Assembly (NCBI GenBank): GCA_902774335.1
Contig: CACYHW010000004.1
Span: 76,478-140,477, forward strand
Length of the DNA stretch: 64,000 bases
Source of the DNA: an uncultured Bacteroidales bacterium
GTDB lineage: Bacteria > Bacteroidota > Bacteroidia > Bacteroidales > Bacteroidaceae
Direction: 5' to 3'
Positions 16,681 to 27,844 of the stretch are shown here, one piece after another (the first letter of the stretch is position 1; each line of letters opens with the position of its first letter). The notes below the pieces were generated by a model, which was given only the letters and a program-made list of their open reading frames with translations, searched no databases and had not been told where the DNA came from. The position numbers and the translations under genes are program-made.

Positions 16681-18060
16681 GAACCATTTGCCTATTGTAG
16701 GCATGTCACTCCACGGAATGTTGCATCCGTGATATCCTATAGTAAGACCTACGTTGCTCAGACATGATATGGATATGCCGTATGCCTCGGCTATGTCTAT
16801 TCCTATGGCCAGATAGAAGAACCAGCCCACAAATACCAGCGCAAAGAAGAATATGCTGAAGGTGAGCACACTCTGCTTGGTGGAGTTTGGTACTACCTTG
16901 CTGTTCACGCGTATGGGCAGGATGGCGTTGGGGTGGAGTATGCGGTTGAACTCATTGCGCATGGACTTGAGCAGGATGGCTATTCGGATTGACTTCATTC
17001 CTCCTGTGGTGGATCCGGCGCAGGCACCCATGTACATGCAGAGTCCCAGTATCATCCATATGAAGGGAGGCCACATGGTATAGTCGGTTGTGGTGAATCC
17101 CGTGGTGGTTATGATGGCTGTCACATGGAACAGCGCGTTGCGCAGTGAGGCGGTTCCGTTGTAGGGTGTGGAGATATAGAGGCTCACCGCAACTATGAAG
17201 GTGAACAGCAGTATAAGTCCCAGGAACCATTTGAACTCGGTGTCATCGGCCAACTTACGCAACTGACCGCGGAATATAACAAAGAACAGAAGTCCGTAGT
17301 TGATTCCCGACAGGAACATGAAGAATGTTATGACATACTCTATGCTGTGCGAGTTGAAGTATCCTATGCTGGCGTTCTTGGTGGAGAATCCGCCGGTGGC
17401 CGCCGTGCAGAGCGCATGGTTGATGCTGTCAAAGACTCCCATGCCGCAAAGCCTCAGGGCAACGGCGCAGAGCAACGTGATAAGGATGTAGACGGTGATG
17501 ATCCAACGTCCGCTCACGCTTATCCTGGGGTGCAGCTTGCCGTGTGTGGGGCCGATGGCCTCGGCGGCAAAGAGCTGAACCTCGCCCACTCCGAAGATAG
17601 GCAGTACGGCTACCGTGAAGAATACTATACCCAAACCGCCAATCCACTGTGTCAGGCTGCGCCAGAACAGAAGGCCGTGAGGCATGGCCTCGATGTTGTC
17701 TATGATGGTGGCGCCTGTGGTGGTAAAACCGGACATGGTCTCAAAGTAGGCATCGGTATATGACGGGATGTAACCGCTTACAAAGTAGGGAAGTGAACCG
17801 AACAGCGAGAAGAGTACCCAGCTGGCGGCCACCACGATGTATCCGTCACGGCGTGTCATGGCGCTCTCCTTGTTGCGGGTGCTGCGTCCGATAATGAGGG
17901 AGGTCATGCCGAAGCAGGCCGATGTGAATGCCGCCAGGATAAATCCGAACAGGTCATTCTCCCTGTAGAACAGGGGCAGTAGGGCGCACAGCAGGAGCAG
18001 TCCTGATTCAATCAGAAGCAGGACTCCCATTATGCGGTGTATGATCTTGACGTGAATCAA
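16597..18060 (-). CDS. trkH: Trk-type potassium uptake protein TrkH
   Basis: Membrane subunit of the Trk potassium importer, 487 residues. The four pore-loop repeats are visible as SGFTTTGATI, AATGGFSTKN, TTTGFTTTDY and SNVGLTIGYHG, each with the filter-type glycine. The start is read as TTG overlapping the trkA stop (TTGA), which keeps the first membrane helix intact (IHRIMGVLLLIESGLLLL); an ATG ten codons later is the alternative. It is translationally coupled to trkA, so the channel and its regulator are made together. The C-terminal coding end overlaps the TOPRIM gene. Confidence 0.94.
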   Translation of the reverse strand: MIHVKIIHRIMGVLLLIESGLLLLCALLPLFYRENDLFGFILAAFTSACFGMTSLIIGRSTRNKESAMTRRDGYIVVAASWVLFSLFGSLPYFVSGYIPSYTDAYFETMSGFTTTGATIIDNIEAMPHGLLFWRSLTQWIGGLGIVFFTVAVLPIFGVGEVQLFAAEAIGPTHGKLHPRISVSGRWIITVYILITLLCAVALRLCGMGVFDSINHALCTAATGGFSTKNASIGYFNSHSIEYVITFFMFLSGINYGLLFFVIFRGQLRKLADDTEFKWFLGLILLFTFIVAVSLYISTPYNGTASLRNALFHVTAIITTTGFTTTDYTMWPPFIWMILGLCMYMGACAGSTTGGMKSIRIAILLKSMRNEFNRILHPNAILPIRVNSKVVPNSTKQSVLTFSIFFFALVFVGWFFYLAIGIDIAEAYGISISCLSNVGLTIGYHGCNIPWSDMPTIGKWFSTFLMLIGRLEVFSVLLILTPTFWKHR

Positions 18061-19394
18061 TTGAAATACTTCTCTATGGTTTTGATCATTCCTTCAAGAC
18101 AGAAGACCACTACATGGTCGCCGGGCAGGATCTGGGTGTTACCGGTAACAATGATGGCCTCCTTGTTGCGGATAAGTCCGCCGATGGTCACTCCGCGCGG
18201 GAGCGAAATGTCCTTGACCTGGCTGCGGGTGATCCTGGCGCCCTCGATGACGTTGAACTCGGCTACATCGGCATTGGCGAATGTCAGGCACTTGACGTTG
18301 GTGACATCGGCATCAAGCATCATCTGGTAGATATGGCTGGCGGCAATCTTCTTCTTGTTGATGACGGTGCCTATATCCAGTTTCTCGGCCATGTTGATGT
18401 AGTCTATGTTCTCCACCTCGGCTATGGTCTTTGTTACGCCGAAACGCTTGGCGGCCAGACAGGCCAGGATGTTGGTCTCGGAATTGTCGGTCAGCGCCAC
18501 GAAGGCCTCGGTGTGCTGTATGCCCTCGCTCAGCAGAAGGCTGGGGTCGCGGCCGTCGCCGTTTATGATCATGACCTTGTCGTCGCAGAGCTCGGTGAGC
18601 CTGTCGCAACGGTCTATGTCGCTCTCAATGATCTTGAGGTTCATGTAGTCGGGCATGAGCTGTGCGGTGCGGACAGCGATACGGCTTCCGCCCATGATGA
18701 TGACGTCGCGTACATCGGGCAGCTCCTCCTTGCCGGCTATCTTGCGGATGTGCGGGATATGCTTCTTCATGGTCATGAAGTAGACCAGGTCACCCGCCTG
18801 CATGGTGTCGTGACCGCTCGGGATGATGGTCTCGCCCTCACGCAGGATGGCTACGATGTGGTAGGGCAGCTCTTTGCCCAGTTCGGCCAACGGCTTGTTG
18901 AGTATCTGGGCGTTGTCACGCAGCTTGATACCCATCATGACCAGGGCTCCGCCTGCGAATTCCCACCACTGACGTATCCAACTCAGCTTCATTCCGTCCA
19001 CAATGTCCTTGGCTGCCAGAAGCTCCGGATAGATGAGCGAATCCAGTCCGATGCTGTTGAAGTACTCCATGTTCTTGGGCTGGAGATACTCGTAGTTGTT
19101 GATTCTGGCTACGGTCTTCTTGGCTCCCAGATAGTGGGCCAGCTGGGCGGATATGATGTTGCGGCTCTCGTCGGTGGTTACGGCCACGAAAAGGTCGGCA
19201 TTGCCGGCTCCGGCCTCCTTGAGTCCGTGAAGCGATACCGGCGATTCCTGGATGGTGAGCAGGTCAAAGCTGGAGTCCAGACGGGCCAGCTTCTCGGGGC
19301 TCTCGTCTATCAGGACGATATCCTGATTCTCACCTGCCAGAAGCTTGGCCAGGTGTATGCCTACATTTCCTGCACCTGCAATAACTATTCTCAT
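18057..19394 (-). CDS. trkA: Trk potassium uptake regulator TrkA
   Basis: Cytoplasmic NAD(H)-binding gating subunit of the Trk transporter, 445 residues. Two RCK repeats are present: the first starts [20 protein letters not shown] (Rossmann GxGxxG) with VLIDESPE ending strand two. The second starts near residue 230 ([20 protein letters not shown]). TrkA-C domains follow each ([10 protein letters not shown] and [12 protein letters not shown]). It overlaps dxs upstream by ATGA and trkH downstream, forming a dxs-trkA-trkH operon. Confidence 0.95.
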   Translation of the reverse strand: MRIVIAGAGNVGIHLAKLLAGENQDIVLIDESPEKLARLDSSFDLLTIQESPVSLHGLKEAGAGNADLFVAVTTDESRNIISAQLAHYLGAKKTVARINNYEYLQPKNMEYFNSIGLDSLIYPELLAAKDIVDGMKLSWIRQWWEFAGGALVMMGIKLRDNAQILNKPLAELGKELPYHIVAILREGETIIPSGHDTMQAGDLVYFMTMKKHIPHIRKIAGKEELPDVRDVIIMGGSRIAVRTAQLMPDYMNLKIIESDIDRCDRLTELCDDKVMIINGDGRDPSLLLSEGIQHTEAFVALTDNSETNILACLAAKRFGVTKTIAEVENIDYINMAEKLDIGTVINKKKIAASHIYQMMLDADVTNVKCLTFANADVAEFNVIEGARITRSQVKDISLPRGVTIGGLIRNKEAIIVTGNTQILPGDHVVVFCLEGMIKTIEKYFN

Positions 19395-21337
19395 TTTGCT
19401 CTCTTTTCGGTTTTTGAGGTAAGCTCCTCAAGCGCGCTGATTACGGCATCCTGGTCGATATGGCACAGGTGCAGCAGCTGCGGTGTGGAGCCGTGTTCGA
19501 TGAAACGGTCGGGCAGTCCCAACCTCTTGATAACTGGAGAGAAGCCGTTGTCCATCATATACTCCATGACGGCGGTGCCCAGACCTCCGGTCACCGTGCC
19601 GTTCTCGATGGTAATGATGCGGCTGAATTTCTGACCGACCTCCTTGAGGATGCCGGTATCGATAGGTTTGAGAAAACGCATGTCGTAAAGGGCGGCTGTG
19701 AGACCGCTCTCTTTTTCCCATGTAAGGATGGCGTGTTCGGCCAGATTACCTATGGGGCCGATGGAGAGCACTGCCACATCCTGTCCCTCCTTGAGCTTGC
19801 GGCCGGTACCAACCACGATGGGCTGGAACGGCTTGCGCCAGTCGGTAAGTATGCCGTGACCGCGCGGGTAGCGTATCACGAACGGACCCTGGTCGGGGAG
19901 TTGGGCGGTGTACATGAGGTTGCGCAGCTCTATCTCGTCGTACGGTGACGCAATGGTCAGGTTGGGTATGGGACGCAGGAACGCCAGGTCAAAGGATCCG
20001 TGGTGTGTCGGGCCGTCCTCGCCCACCAGTCCGGCGCGGTCCAGACAGAGCACCACGTTGAGTTTCTGGATGGCTACGTCATGTATCACGTTGTCATATG
20101 CGCGCTGCATGAATGACGAGTAGATGTTGCAGAACGGCATCATGCCCTCCTTGGCCAGACCGCCCGAGAATGTGACGGCATGTCCCTCGGCAATGCCCAC
20201 GTCAAAGCAGCGGTCGGGGAAGGCCTTCATGGCTATGTCCATGCTGCATCCTATAGGCATGGCGGGGGTTATACCCAGTATCTTGGGATTCTCCTTCATG
20301 AGTTCCAGAAGGGTCTCGCCAAAGACATCCTGGAAGAGCGGGGGCTGGCCTGAGCCGTTGCCCAGTATGCGCTCGCCGGTAACCTTGTCGAACAGGCCCG
20401 GTGCATGCCAGATGGCCGAGTCCTTCTCGGCGGGTTCGTATCCCTTGCCCTTGACGGTCTTGATATGCAGCAGCTTGGGACCGTGCATGTTCTTTATGTT
20501 GGACAGCACACGTACCAGGTTGAGCACGTTATGTCCGTCGATGGGGCCGAAATAGCGTATGTCCATACCCTCGAACATGTTGTTCTGATGGGTAAGCTTG
20601 ATCTTGATGTGGTTGTTGCGGCGTATGATGTTACGGCGGCGCTGCTCGGTCATGAGTCCCAGCATGTCAAGCACTCTGGAGACATAGTAACGGAACTTGT
20701 TGTAGGAGCGTGAGGTGTGGAGCTGCGTCAGGTAGCTGCGCATGCCGCCCACACTCTGCGAAATGCTCATGTCGTTGTCGTTCAGGATTATGAGCAGGTC
20801 GTTGTCGGTGGTGGAGGCGTTGTTGATGCCCTCAAAGGCCAGTCCGCCGCTCATGGCTCCGTCGCCTATCACGGCAACAACACGTCTTGAGGAGTGTCCG
20901 TTGCGCTTATCGGCCACCGCCATGCCGAGTGCGGCCGATATGGAGTTGGATGCGTGACCCGAGGTAAAGGTATCGTACTCGCTCTCTTCGGGCGAGGGGA
21001 AGGGCCTGAGTCCTCCCATCTTGCGGTTGGTGGAGAACCTGTCGCGGCGTCCGGTGAGGATCTTGTGTCCGTAGGCCTGATGTCCAACGTCCCATACAAT
21101 GCGGTCGTCGGGCGTGTTGAAGACATAGTGGAGAGCTACGGTGAGCTCCACTGTGCCCAAACTTGAACCGAAATGACCGGGGTTGTGGGAGAGTTCATCT
21201 ATTATCATCTGCCTGAGCTCGCTGCAAACTTGCGGCAACTTGTCCGGACTGAGTCTCTTAAGGTCATCCGGGTTGTCGATTCTTGCAAGCAGGCTGCCTG
21301 CCGGTTGTTCCTCTTCTGCCTTCTGCATCCTCTTCAT
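19391..21337 (-). CDS. dxs: 1-deoxy-D-xylulose-5-phosphate synthase
   Basis: Thiamine-diphosphate enzyme joining pyruvate and glyceraldehyde 3-phosphate, the entry step to MEP isoprenoid (and thiamine/pyridoxal) synthesis. 648 residues. Conserved parts: [20 protein letters not shown] with the catalytic-site histidine, [17 protein letters not shown] (ThDP-binding GDG...NN), and [15 protein letters not shown]. The ATG at 21337 is preferred over a TTG at 21349. It is the first gene of the operon with trkA and trkH, an association with no obvious biochemical logic. Confidence 0.97.
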   Translation of the reverse strand: MKRMQKAEEEQPAGSLLARIDNPDDLKRLSPDKLPQVCSELRQMIIDELSHNPGHFGSSLGTVELTVALHYVFNTPDDRIVWDVGHQAYGHKILTGRRDRFSTNRKMGGLRPFPSPEESEYDTFTSGHASNSISAALGMAVADKRNGHSSRRVVAVIGDGAMSGGLAFEGINNASTTDNDLLIILNDNDMSISQSVGGMRSYLTQLHTSRSYNKFRYYVSRVLDMLGLMTEQRRRNIIRRNNHIKIKLTHQNNMFEGMDIRYFGPIDGHNVLNLVRVLSNIKNMHGPKLLHIKTVKGKGYEPAEKDSAIWHAPGLFDKVTGERILGNGSGQPPLFQDVFGETLLELMKENPKILGITPAMPIGCSMDIAMKAFPDRCFDVGIAEGHAVTFSGGLAKEGMMPFCNIYSSFMQRAYDNVIHDVAIQKLNVVLCLDRAGLVGEDGPTHHGSFDLAFLRPIPNLTIASPYDEIELRNLMYTAQLPDQGPFVIRYPRGHGILTDWRKPFQPIVVGTGRKLKEGQDVAVLSIGPIGNLAEHAILTWEKESGLTAALYDMRFLKPIDTGILKEVGQKFSRIITIENGTVTGGLGTAVMEYMMDNGFSPVIKRLGLPDRFIEHGSTPQLLHLCHIDQDAVISALEELTSKTEKRAK

Positions 21338-21353
21338 TTTGTTGTTCAAACGG

Positions 21354-21361
21354 CAAATGTA
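21354..21361 (-). promoter_or_regulatory. -7 promoter element for the dxs operon
   Basis: On the minus strand TACATTTG (TAnnTTTG) lies 16 bases before the dxs ATG. Confidence 0.5.
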
Positions 21362-21466
21362 CCAAAAATCGTATGAATATACCCCTGTTTAGGTGATATA
21401 TTGCTCTTTTTTTAATATGGTGACAAGGTTGAGGCTAAGTACGTGACAAATAACCGGAATAATGGT

Positions 21467-21474
21467 TATCTTTG
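21467..21474 (+). promoter_or_regulatory. -7 promoter element for murF-alr
   Basis: TATCTTTG (TAnnTTTG) ends 25 bases before the ATG. It diverges from the dxs promoter about 105 bases away. Confidence 0.55.
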
Positions 21475-21499
21475 GCAAACCGGATAAAACGCATTGTAA

Positions 21500-23968
21500 A
21501 TGACATATTCCATAGACGATATCGTGATGATGACGGGAGCCGAAAGGCACGGTTTCTGCCCGGCCGGGATATCCTGGCTTCTTACCGACAGCCGTTCGCT
21601 CTGCTTTCCTGCCGAAACCCTTTTCTTTGCTCTGGTGAGCAAACGCAATGACGGTCACAACTACATACGCGAGCTCTACAACCGCGGTGTAAGGAACTTT
21701 GTGGTGAGTCACCTCCCCGACAATATGGAGGAGTTCAGCGAGACTAACTTCCTGCTGGTAAAGGATACGCTGGCCGCCCTTCAGACCCTGGCCGCCGCAC
21801 ACCGCAAGAACTTTGACATTCCTGTGGTGGGTATAACAGGCAGTAATGGCAAGACCATGATCAAGGAGTGGCTCTACCAGCTTCTGGAGCCCGACTTTGT
21901 GGTGACACGTTCGCCCAAGAGCTACAACTCGCAGATAGGTGTGCCGCTGTCGGTATGGCTGCTCAACAAGCAGTCCGAGATAGGACTCTTTGAGGCCGGT
22001 ATCTCCAAGAAGGATGAGATGGGCCAGCTGTGGAAGATCATCAAGCCCTCCATAGGCGTGATCTCCAACATAGGTTTGGCGCATCAGGAGAACTTCCAGA
22101 CCCTGCAGGACAAGTGCATCGAGAAACTCAAGCTCTTCCGTGACTGCGACGTGGTCATATACAACTGTGACAACGACCTTATCCAGAGCTGTGTGGACAA
22201 GTCCATCATTACTGCCCGCGAGATAGCATGGTCACGCAAGAACCAGGACAAGCCCCTCTTTATATCGTCGGTGGTAAAAGGCGAGGACTCAACCGAGATA
22301 ACATACCGTTATATAGGCCTTGAGAACAAGTTCACAATACCTTTCATTGACGACGCCTCCATCGAGGATGCGCTGCACTGCCTGGCGGTGTGCATCTACC
22401 TGATGGTTCCGCCTGAGAAGATAACCGAGCGTATGGCCAAACTGGAGCCTCTGGCTATGCGTCTGGAGGTCAAGGACGGCAAGAACGGATGCATTATCAT
22501 CAACGACAGTTACAACTCCGACATATCGTCACTGGGCATTGCGCTGGACTTCATGGCACGCCGCCAGGACGGCAAGACCAGGAACAAGACCCTGATACTG
22601 TCCGACATACTCCAGTCGGGATGGTCGGTACACGAACTGTACCGCAGGGTGTCCCAACTGGTGGAGAGCCGCGGCATAACCAAGCTGATAGGAATAGGCG
22701 AGGATATATCGTCCGAGGCCAAACGTTTTGATGTACCCCAGAAATACTTCTTCAACAGCACCGAGAGTTTCCTGAAATCGGATGTCATAAACGAGATACA
22801 CAACGAGCTGGTGCTCATCAAGGGTGCACGCGTGTACGGGTTTGACACCATTGCCGAGCGTCTGGAGCTCAAGGTTCACGAGACAATTCTGGAGGTCAAC
22901 CTGCAGGCCCTTGCCGAGAACCTGAACCGCTACCGCGGAATGCTCAAGATTGAGACCGGAATAGTGTGCATGGTCAAGGCTTCGGCATACGGAGCAGGCG
23001 CCATCGAGGTGGCCAAGACGCTGCAGGACCGTCAGGTGGATTACCTGGCTGTTGCAGTGGCCGATGAGGGTGCCGATCTGCGCAGGGCCGGTATCACCAC
23101 AAACATCATGGTGATGAACCCCGAGCGCACATCGTTCAACACCCTGTTTGACCAGAAGCTGGAGCCCGAGGTGTACAGCTTCCATCTGCTGGACCTGATT
23201 ATCCGTGCCGCCGAGCACAACGGTGTGACCAACTTCCCCATACATATCAAGGTTGATACGGGCATGCACCGTCTGGGATTTGCTCCCGATGACATGCCGG
23301 AGCTGGTTCACCGCCTCCAGAGACAGACTGCCGTTATTCCCTGCTCCGTGTTCTCGCACTTTGTGGGCAGCGACAGTCCCGAGTTCGATGATTTCACAAG
23401 AGTTCAGATAGAGCGTTTCAACAAGGCGGCCGATACCCTGCAGGCCGGATTCAAGCACCATATCCTGCGTCATATATGCAACTCGGCGGGTATTGAGCGT
23501 TTCCCGGAGGTGCACTACGACATGGTCCGTCTGGGACTGGGCCTGTACGGCGTGAATCCGCTCGACAACCAGCCGCTTGAGACGGTATGCACGCTTAAGA
23601 CCACCATATTGCAGATACGTGACCTGGACAAGGGCGAGACGGTGGGCTACAGCCGCAAGGGCAAGATAACCAAGCCCTCCCGCATTGCCGCCATACCTAT
23701 CGGCTACGCCGACGGACTGGACCGCCATCTGGGCAACGGCAACGCCTACTGTCTGGTGAACGGCCAGAAGGCCTGGTATGTGGGTAACATATGCATGGAC
23801 GTATGTATGATCGATGTCACGGACATTGAGTGCCAGGAGGGTGACAGCGTCGAGATTTTCGGCCCCAACCTGCCTGTACACGTCCTTTCGGATATTCTGG
23901 GAACCATCCCTTACGAGATAATATCAACCGTTTCAATCCGCGTAAAGCGAGTCTATTACACCGAATAA
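21500..23968 (+). CDS. murF-alr: Fused MurF (UDP-MurNAc-tripeptide:D-Ala-D-Ala ligase) and alanine racemase
   Basis: Bifunctional cell-wall enzyme of 822 residues, a fusion common in Bacteroidota. Residues 1 to about 455 are the Mur ligase, with the ATP loop VVGITGSNGKT and the family segments KSYNSQIGVPLS and INDSYNSD. Residues of about 465-822 are a fold-III PLP alanine racemase, with the PLP lysine K493 in MVKASAYGAGA, the VDTGMHRLGF strand and the second-subunit tyrosine region VGYSRKGK. The racemase makes D-Ala, which (after Ddl) becomes the dipeptide that MurF adds. The racemase motif has S where KADAYGHG-type enzymes have D. Confidence 0.96.
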   Translation: MTYSIDDIVMMTGAERHGFCPAGISWLLTDSRSLCFPAETLFFALVSKRNDGHNYIRELYNRGVRNFVVSHLPDNMEEFSETNFLLVKDTLAALQTLAAAHRKNFDIPVVGITGSNGKTMIKEWLYQLLEPDFVVTRSPKSYNSQIGVPLSVWLLNKQSEIGLFEAGISKKDEMGQLWKIIKPSIGVISNIGLAHQENFQTLQDKCIEKLKLFRDCDVVIYNCDNDLIQSCVDKSIITAREIAWSRKNQDKPLFISSVVKGEDSTEITYRYIGLENKFTIPFIDDASIEDALHCLAVCIYLMVPPEKITERMAKLEPLAMRLEVKDGKNGCIIINDSYNSDISSLGIALDFMARRQDGKTRNKTLILSDILQSGWSVHELYRRVSQLVESRGITKLIGIGEDISSEAKRFDVPQKYFFNSTESFLKSDVINEIHNELVLIKGARVYGFDTIAERLELKVHETILEVNLQALAENLNRYRGMLKIETGIVCMVKASAYGAGAIEVAKTLQDRQVDYLAVAVADEGADLRRAGITTNIMVMNPERTSFNTLFDQKLEPEVYSFHLLDLIIRAAEHNGVTNFPIHIKVDTGMHRLGFAPDDMPELVHRLQRQTAVIPCSVFSHFVGSDSPEFDDFTRVQIERFNKAADTLQAGFKHHILRHICNSAGIERFPEVHYDMVRLGLGLYGVNPLDNQPLETVCTLKTTILQIRDLDKGETVGYSRKGKITKPSRIAAIPIGYADGLDRHLGNGNAYCLVNGQKAWYVGNICMDVCMIDVTDIECQEGDSVEIFGPNLPVHVLSDILGTIPYEIISTVSIRVKRVYYTE

Positions 23969-23984
23969 CTAACCTTTAATTCAT

Positions 23985-25448
23985 ATGTCAAACAACTCAG
24001 AATCAAATGCCCGGCGGATGACAAATTTCCGTTGGTGGCTGTGCGCCCTCCTGTTTGTGGCCACAACAGTCAATTACCTGGACCGTCAGGTGCTTTCACT
24101 TACCTGGAAAGACTTTATCTCGGCCGATTTCCATTGGACCGACAGCCAGTACGGAAGCATAACGGGTTTCTTCTCAATCTTCTATGCGGTTGCCTGCCTC
24201 TTCAGCGGCAAGTTCATTGACAGACTGGGTACCCGTAAAGGCTATCTGTGGGCCATCTTCATATGGTCGGTAGGTGCCTGCATGCATGCCGCCTGCGGAT
24301 GGGCTGCACTCAAATGGGTGGGCGTGGAGTCAATGGAAGCCGCAAAGAATTCGGCCGATATAGTCCTGCTCATATCGACCGTATCGGTATATATGTTCAT
24401 GTTCTGCCGTGCGGTGCTGGCCCTCGGTGAGTCGGGTAACTTCCCCGCAGCAATCAAGGTTACCGCCGAATACTTCCCCAAGAAGGACCGTGCCTTTGCA
24501 ACTTCGATATTCAACGCAGGTGCGTCGGTTGGCGCTCTGGCTGCTCCCGCCTGCATTCCGCTTCTGGCCGCCAAGTGGGGCTGGGAGATGGCGTTCATCA
24601 TTATCGGTGCGCTGGGCTTTGTATGGATGTTCTTCTGGTTCGGACTCTATCAGAAGCCCGAGAAGTCAAGGTTTGTGAACCAGGCTGAGCTGGAGTACAT
24701 TCATCAGGACGATGCAGCCGAACTTGCTGCCGCACAGGCCGCCCAGGCCGCTGCCAAGGAGGAGAAGTCGATACCTTTCTTCAAGTGCTTTACCTTCCGT
24801 CAGACATGGGCTTTCATATGCGGTAAGTTCTTTACCGACGGTGTGTGGTGGTTCTTCCTGTTCTGGGCTCCCGCTTACTTCAGCGACCAGTACGGCTACC
24901 GCTCCGACTCCAAGGAGGCTATCATGCTTATATTCGTACTCTATCTGATTGTGACCGTGGTAAGCATAGGAGGCGGTTACCTGCCTAAGCTCTTTGTGGA
25001 GAAAAAGGGTATGGAGCCCTATTCAGGCCGCATGAAGGCTATGCTCATATTCGCCTTTTTCCCGCTGCTGGCACTCTTTGCACAGCCCCTGGGCAAGTAC
25101 AGTGCATGGTTCCCCGCAATCATCATCGGCCTGGCAGGTGCCGGACATCAGGCATGGTCGGCCAACCTCTATTCGACCATAGGTGATATGTTCCCCAAGT
25201 CGACCATCGGAACAATCACCGGTGTGGGTACCACCATGGGTGGTCTGGCATCGTTCATGATCAACAAGGGTGCAGGTATGCTCTTTACCAAGAGCGCCGC
25301 TATGGGATCGGCATTCACCTTCCTGGGCTTTGAGGGCAAGGAGGCCGGTTATATGATCGTGTTCTGCATTTGCGCCGTTGCCTATCTGATAGGCTGGACG
25401 GTTATGAAACTGCTTGTTCCCAAGTACAAGCCCATTGTCGTAGACTAA
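23985..25448 (+). CDS. MFS transporter, hexuronate (ExuT/anion:cation symporter) type
   Basis: Inner-membrane major facilitator of 487 residues with twelve predicted helices. The N-terminus reads RWWLCALLFVATTVNYLDRQVLSL, typical of ACS-family hexuronate/galactarate permeases, followed by the loop motif FIDRLGTRKG between helices 2 and 3. A cytoplasmic central loop is alanine-rich (ELAAAQAAQAAAKEE). The substrate is probably an acidic monosaccharide, but this is inference. It starts 17 bases after murF-alr and opens the sugar cluster with an aldo/keto reductase next. Confidence 0.85.
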   Translation: MSNNSESNARRMTNFRWWLCALLFVATTVNYLDRQVLSLTWKDFISADFHWTDSQYGSITGFFSIFYAVACLFSGKFIDRLGTRKGYLWAIFIWSVGACMHAACGWAALKWVGVESMEAAKNSADIVLLISTVSVYMFMFCRAVLALGESGNFPAAIKVTAEYFPKKDRAFATSIFNAGASVGALAAPACIPLLAAKWGWEMAFIIIGALGFVWMFFWFGLYQKPEKSRFVNQAELEYIHQDDAAELAAAQAAQAAAKEEKSIPFFKCFTFRQTWAFICGKFFTDGVWWFFLFWAPAYFSDQYGYRSDSKEAIMLIFVLYLIVTVVSIGGGYLPKLFVEKKGMEPYSGRMKAMLIFAFFPLLALFAQPLGKYSAWFPAIIIGLAGAGHQAWSANLYSTIGDMFPKSTIGTITGVGTTMGGLASFMINKGAGMLFTKSAAMGSAFTFLGFEGKEAGYMIVFCICAVAYLIGWTVMKLLVPKYKPIVVD

Positions 25449-25461
25449 ACCACTTGTTCCC

Positions 25462-26463
25462 ATGGAAGGAACTCCATATAAGGCGGCTCAAACCCGCTAT
25501 GACGGAGGCATGCCCTATTTCCGTTGCGGACGTAGCGGAGTCAAGCTACCGGCCGTGTCCCTGGGCTTCTGGCACAACTTTGGAAGCGTGGATGACTTTG
25601 ACAAGGCGCATGCCACTGCGCGCTGCGCCTTTGACAACGGAATAACCTGTTTTGATCTGGCAAACAACTACGGTCCCGAATACGGTACTGCCGAGGAGAA
25701 TCTGGGCCGCATGATGGATCTTTCTTTCCGTCCCTACCGCGACGAGCTGTTCATCACCACCAAGGCGGGCTATGACATGTGGCCCGGACCGTATGGTGAC
25801 TGGGGCTCACGCAAATACCTTATGAGCAGTCTGGACCAGAGCCTCAAGCGCATGCGTCTGGAGTATGTGGACCTGTTCTACTCGCACCGCTACGATCCCG
25901 AGACGCCGCTCCAGGAGACCATGCAGGCACTGGTGGACATAGTACGTCAGGGCAAGGCTCTGTACGTGGGCATATCCAACTATCCGGTTGAGACCCTGGA
26001 TTTCTGCTTCTCTTATCTTAAGGCTCATGACGTTCCCTGCCTGATTTATCAGGGACGTTACAATTTGATGGACCGCAGGGTAGAGGAGAGCGGAATCCTT
26101 GACAAGTGCTTGGAGGCCGGCGTAGGATTTACCGCCTTCTCACCGCTGAATCAGGGACTTTTGTCGGACCGTTACCTGAGGGGCATTCCGGACGATTCCA
26201 GGATGGCCCGAAACCATTTCCTCAAAAAAGAGGTGCTGACTATGGATATGGTATCCAGACTGCAGCGTCTGAACGATATAGCAACCGCGCGTTCCCAGAC
26301 TCTCTCCGAGATGGCGCTGGCTTGGCTGCTTAAGGATTCTGCGGTGACATCGGTCCTGGTGGGAGCAAGTTCGCCGCAGCAGATCCTGACCGACATCAAG
26401 GCTGTCAACAACACCGGGTTCACAGCCGATGAACTGTACGAAATAGATAAACTTTCAAGATAA
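25462..26463 (+). CDS. Aldo/keto reductase (YghZ / L-glyceraldehyde-3-phosphate reductase-like)
   Basis: NADPH-dependent cytoplasmic reductase with a TIM barrel, 333 residues. The tetrad is visible: Asp and Tyr in FDLANNYGPEYG, Lys in ITTKAGYDMWPG, His in LFYSHRYDP. The NADP-binding end reads TSVLVGASSPQQI. The GYDMWPGPYGDWGSRKY segment is characteristic of the AKR14 (YghZ) group. In this cluster it could reduce or interconvert sugar aldehydes, but no specific substrate is evident. Confidence 0.9.
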   Translation: MEGTPYKAAQTRYDGGMPYFRCGRSGVKLPAVSLGFWHNFGSVDDFDKAHATARCAFDNGITCFDLANNYGPEYGTAEENLGRMMDLSFRPYRDELFITTKAGYDMWPGPYGDWGSRKYLMSSLDQSLKRMRLEYVDLFYSHRYDPETPLQETMQALVDIVRQGKALYVGISNYPVETLDFCFSYLKAHDVPCLIYQGRYNLMDRRVEESGILDKCLEAGVGFTAFSPLNQGLLSDRYLRGIPDDSRMARNHFLKKEVLTMDMVSRLQRLNDIATARSQTLSEMALAWLLKDSAVTSVLVGASSPQQILTDIKAVNNTGFTADELYEIDKLSR

Positions 26464-26484
26464 CCTAACCTTATTGCTTCAATT

Positions 26485-27840
26485 ATGAGTTACAACAAAC
26501 CTACAGTCAGGGAAAAGATAGCATACGCCCTTGGCGATGCTGCTGCAGGTGGCATTACATGGAAGATCATGTCCATTGCCTTCCCCTTGTTTTTCACCAA
26601 CGTTTTCGGATTGACCTTTGCCGATGCTGCTGCGCTGATGCTCATAGCACGTCTGTTTGACGTTGTCACTGACCCCATAATGGGCAGTCTGGCCGACCGT
26701 ACACAGTCCAAGTGGGGCACATACCGCCCTTGGCTTATATTCGGCGCCATCCCCTTTGGACTGATATTCGCGCTGCTGCTCTATACCCCTGACCTGACTC
26801 CCGGCGGCAAGAGAGTGTATGCATATGTACTCTACCTGCTCATGATGGCTGTCTACACTGCTGTCAACGTACCTTACGGCTCACTGCTGGGCGTTATGAC
26901 CGATGACGACAACGAGAAGAACCAGTTCTCGTCATACCGTATGGTAGGTGCATACGCCATGGGATTCATCACCCTGCTCTCATTCCCCTATCTGCAGAAG
27001 ATGGTGGGCGGCACCGATGCCCATCAGTATGCAGTGCTGGGTGCCGTGTTCGGAATAATCGCGGCTGCCATGACGCTGGCCTGCGGTCTGCTGACCAAGG
27101 AGAGACTCAAACCCGTCAGGGCCGAGAAGTACTCGCTGAGCCAGTTTGTGGACCTGTTCAAGAACAAACCCTGGATATACCTGACACTGATTGGTCTCTG
27201 CACCAACTTCTTTAACGGATTCCGTTATGCAGTGGCAGGATATCTTATCTCATACTGCCTGGGCGGCGACGTTACTGTAGGCTCGCTCATCATCAACTAT
27301 ACCGTGCTCATGGCATTCGGCGAGGTTACATGCATGATATTCGGAGGCGTATCACCCAAGTTCGCAAAGTGGGTGGGCTCCAAGCGCATGGCATTCGTCT
27401 GGGCTGCCGTCATCTGTGTGGTATTCTCAGTGCTGTTCTTCTTCATCCCCATGAGCCCCAAGTATATCTGGCTGATGGTGGCAGTGGTTATCCTCACCTC
27501 AGTGGGCGTAGGTCTCTATTCACCCCTTCTTTGGTCCATGTATGCCGATGTGGCTGACTTTGCTACCCGGAAGTTCGGTACATCATCCACCGGTCTGATA
27601 TTCTCGTCAGGTACCATGGCACAGAAGCTGGGCGGCGCCATATCGGGCTCACTCATCGCCCTGCTGCTGGGTCTTGCCGGCGCACGCATGATACCCGATG
27701 AATTCGGCAACATGTCAATCGACCCCGCATCGGTTACCGACTCGGTTTGCACCATGGTATGGTCGCTCTTCTCACTTATTCCGGCTGTCATTGCCGTGAT
27801 AATGGGACTGCTTGCATATAAGTTCCCCTTAAAGAAATAA
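26485..27840 (+). CDS. GPH-family sugar:cation symporter (MelB/XynP-like)
   Basis: Glycoside-pentoside-hexuronide transporter of 451 residues with about twelve membrane helices. Family features: [27 protein letters not shown] at the N-terminus, [26 protein letters not shown] (the D-P-G-x2-D-R-T loop with the KWG-RPW signature), and [11 protein letters not shown]. Five bases before the GH94 gene, so it most likely imports the disaccharide that GH94 phosphorolyses. A second transporter upstream handles a different sugar. Confidence 0.9.
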   Translation: MSYNKPTVREKIAYALGDAAAGGITWKIMSIAFPLFFTNVFGLTFADAAALMLIARLFDVVTDPIMGSLADRTQSKWGTYRPWLIFGAIPFGLIFALLLYTPDLTPGGKRVYAYVLYLLMMAVYTAVNVPYGSLLGVMTDDDNEKNQFSSYRMVGAYAMGFITLLSFPYLQKMVGGTDAHQYAVLGAVFGIIAAAMTLACGLLTKERLKPVRAEKYSLSQFVDLFKNKPWIYLTLIGLCTNFFNGFRYAVAGYLISYCLGGDVTVGSLIINYTVLMAFGEVTCMIFGGVSPKFAKWVGSKRMAFVWAAVICVVFSVLFFFIPMSPKYIWLMVAVVILTSVGVGLYSPLLWSMYADVADFATRKFGTSSTGLIFSSGTMAQKLGGAISGSLIALLLGLAGARMIPDEFGNMSIDPASVTDSVCTMVWSLFSLIPAVIAVIMGLLAYKFPLKK

Positions 27841-27844
27841 GGTT

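Noticed and set aside
18114-19634. 506-residue plus-strand open frame opposite trkA and the end of dxs
   Set aside because: It is the complement of clear TrkA and Dxs coding sequence. Its translation is rich in Val/Gly/Leu/His repeats typical of an antisense frame and has no recognisable domain.
22529-23881. 450-residue minus-strand open frame inside murF-alr
   Set aside because: Antisense shadow of an intact, well-conserved bifunctional enzyme. Composition (many Val, His, Gln, Gly) is that of reversed coding sequence.
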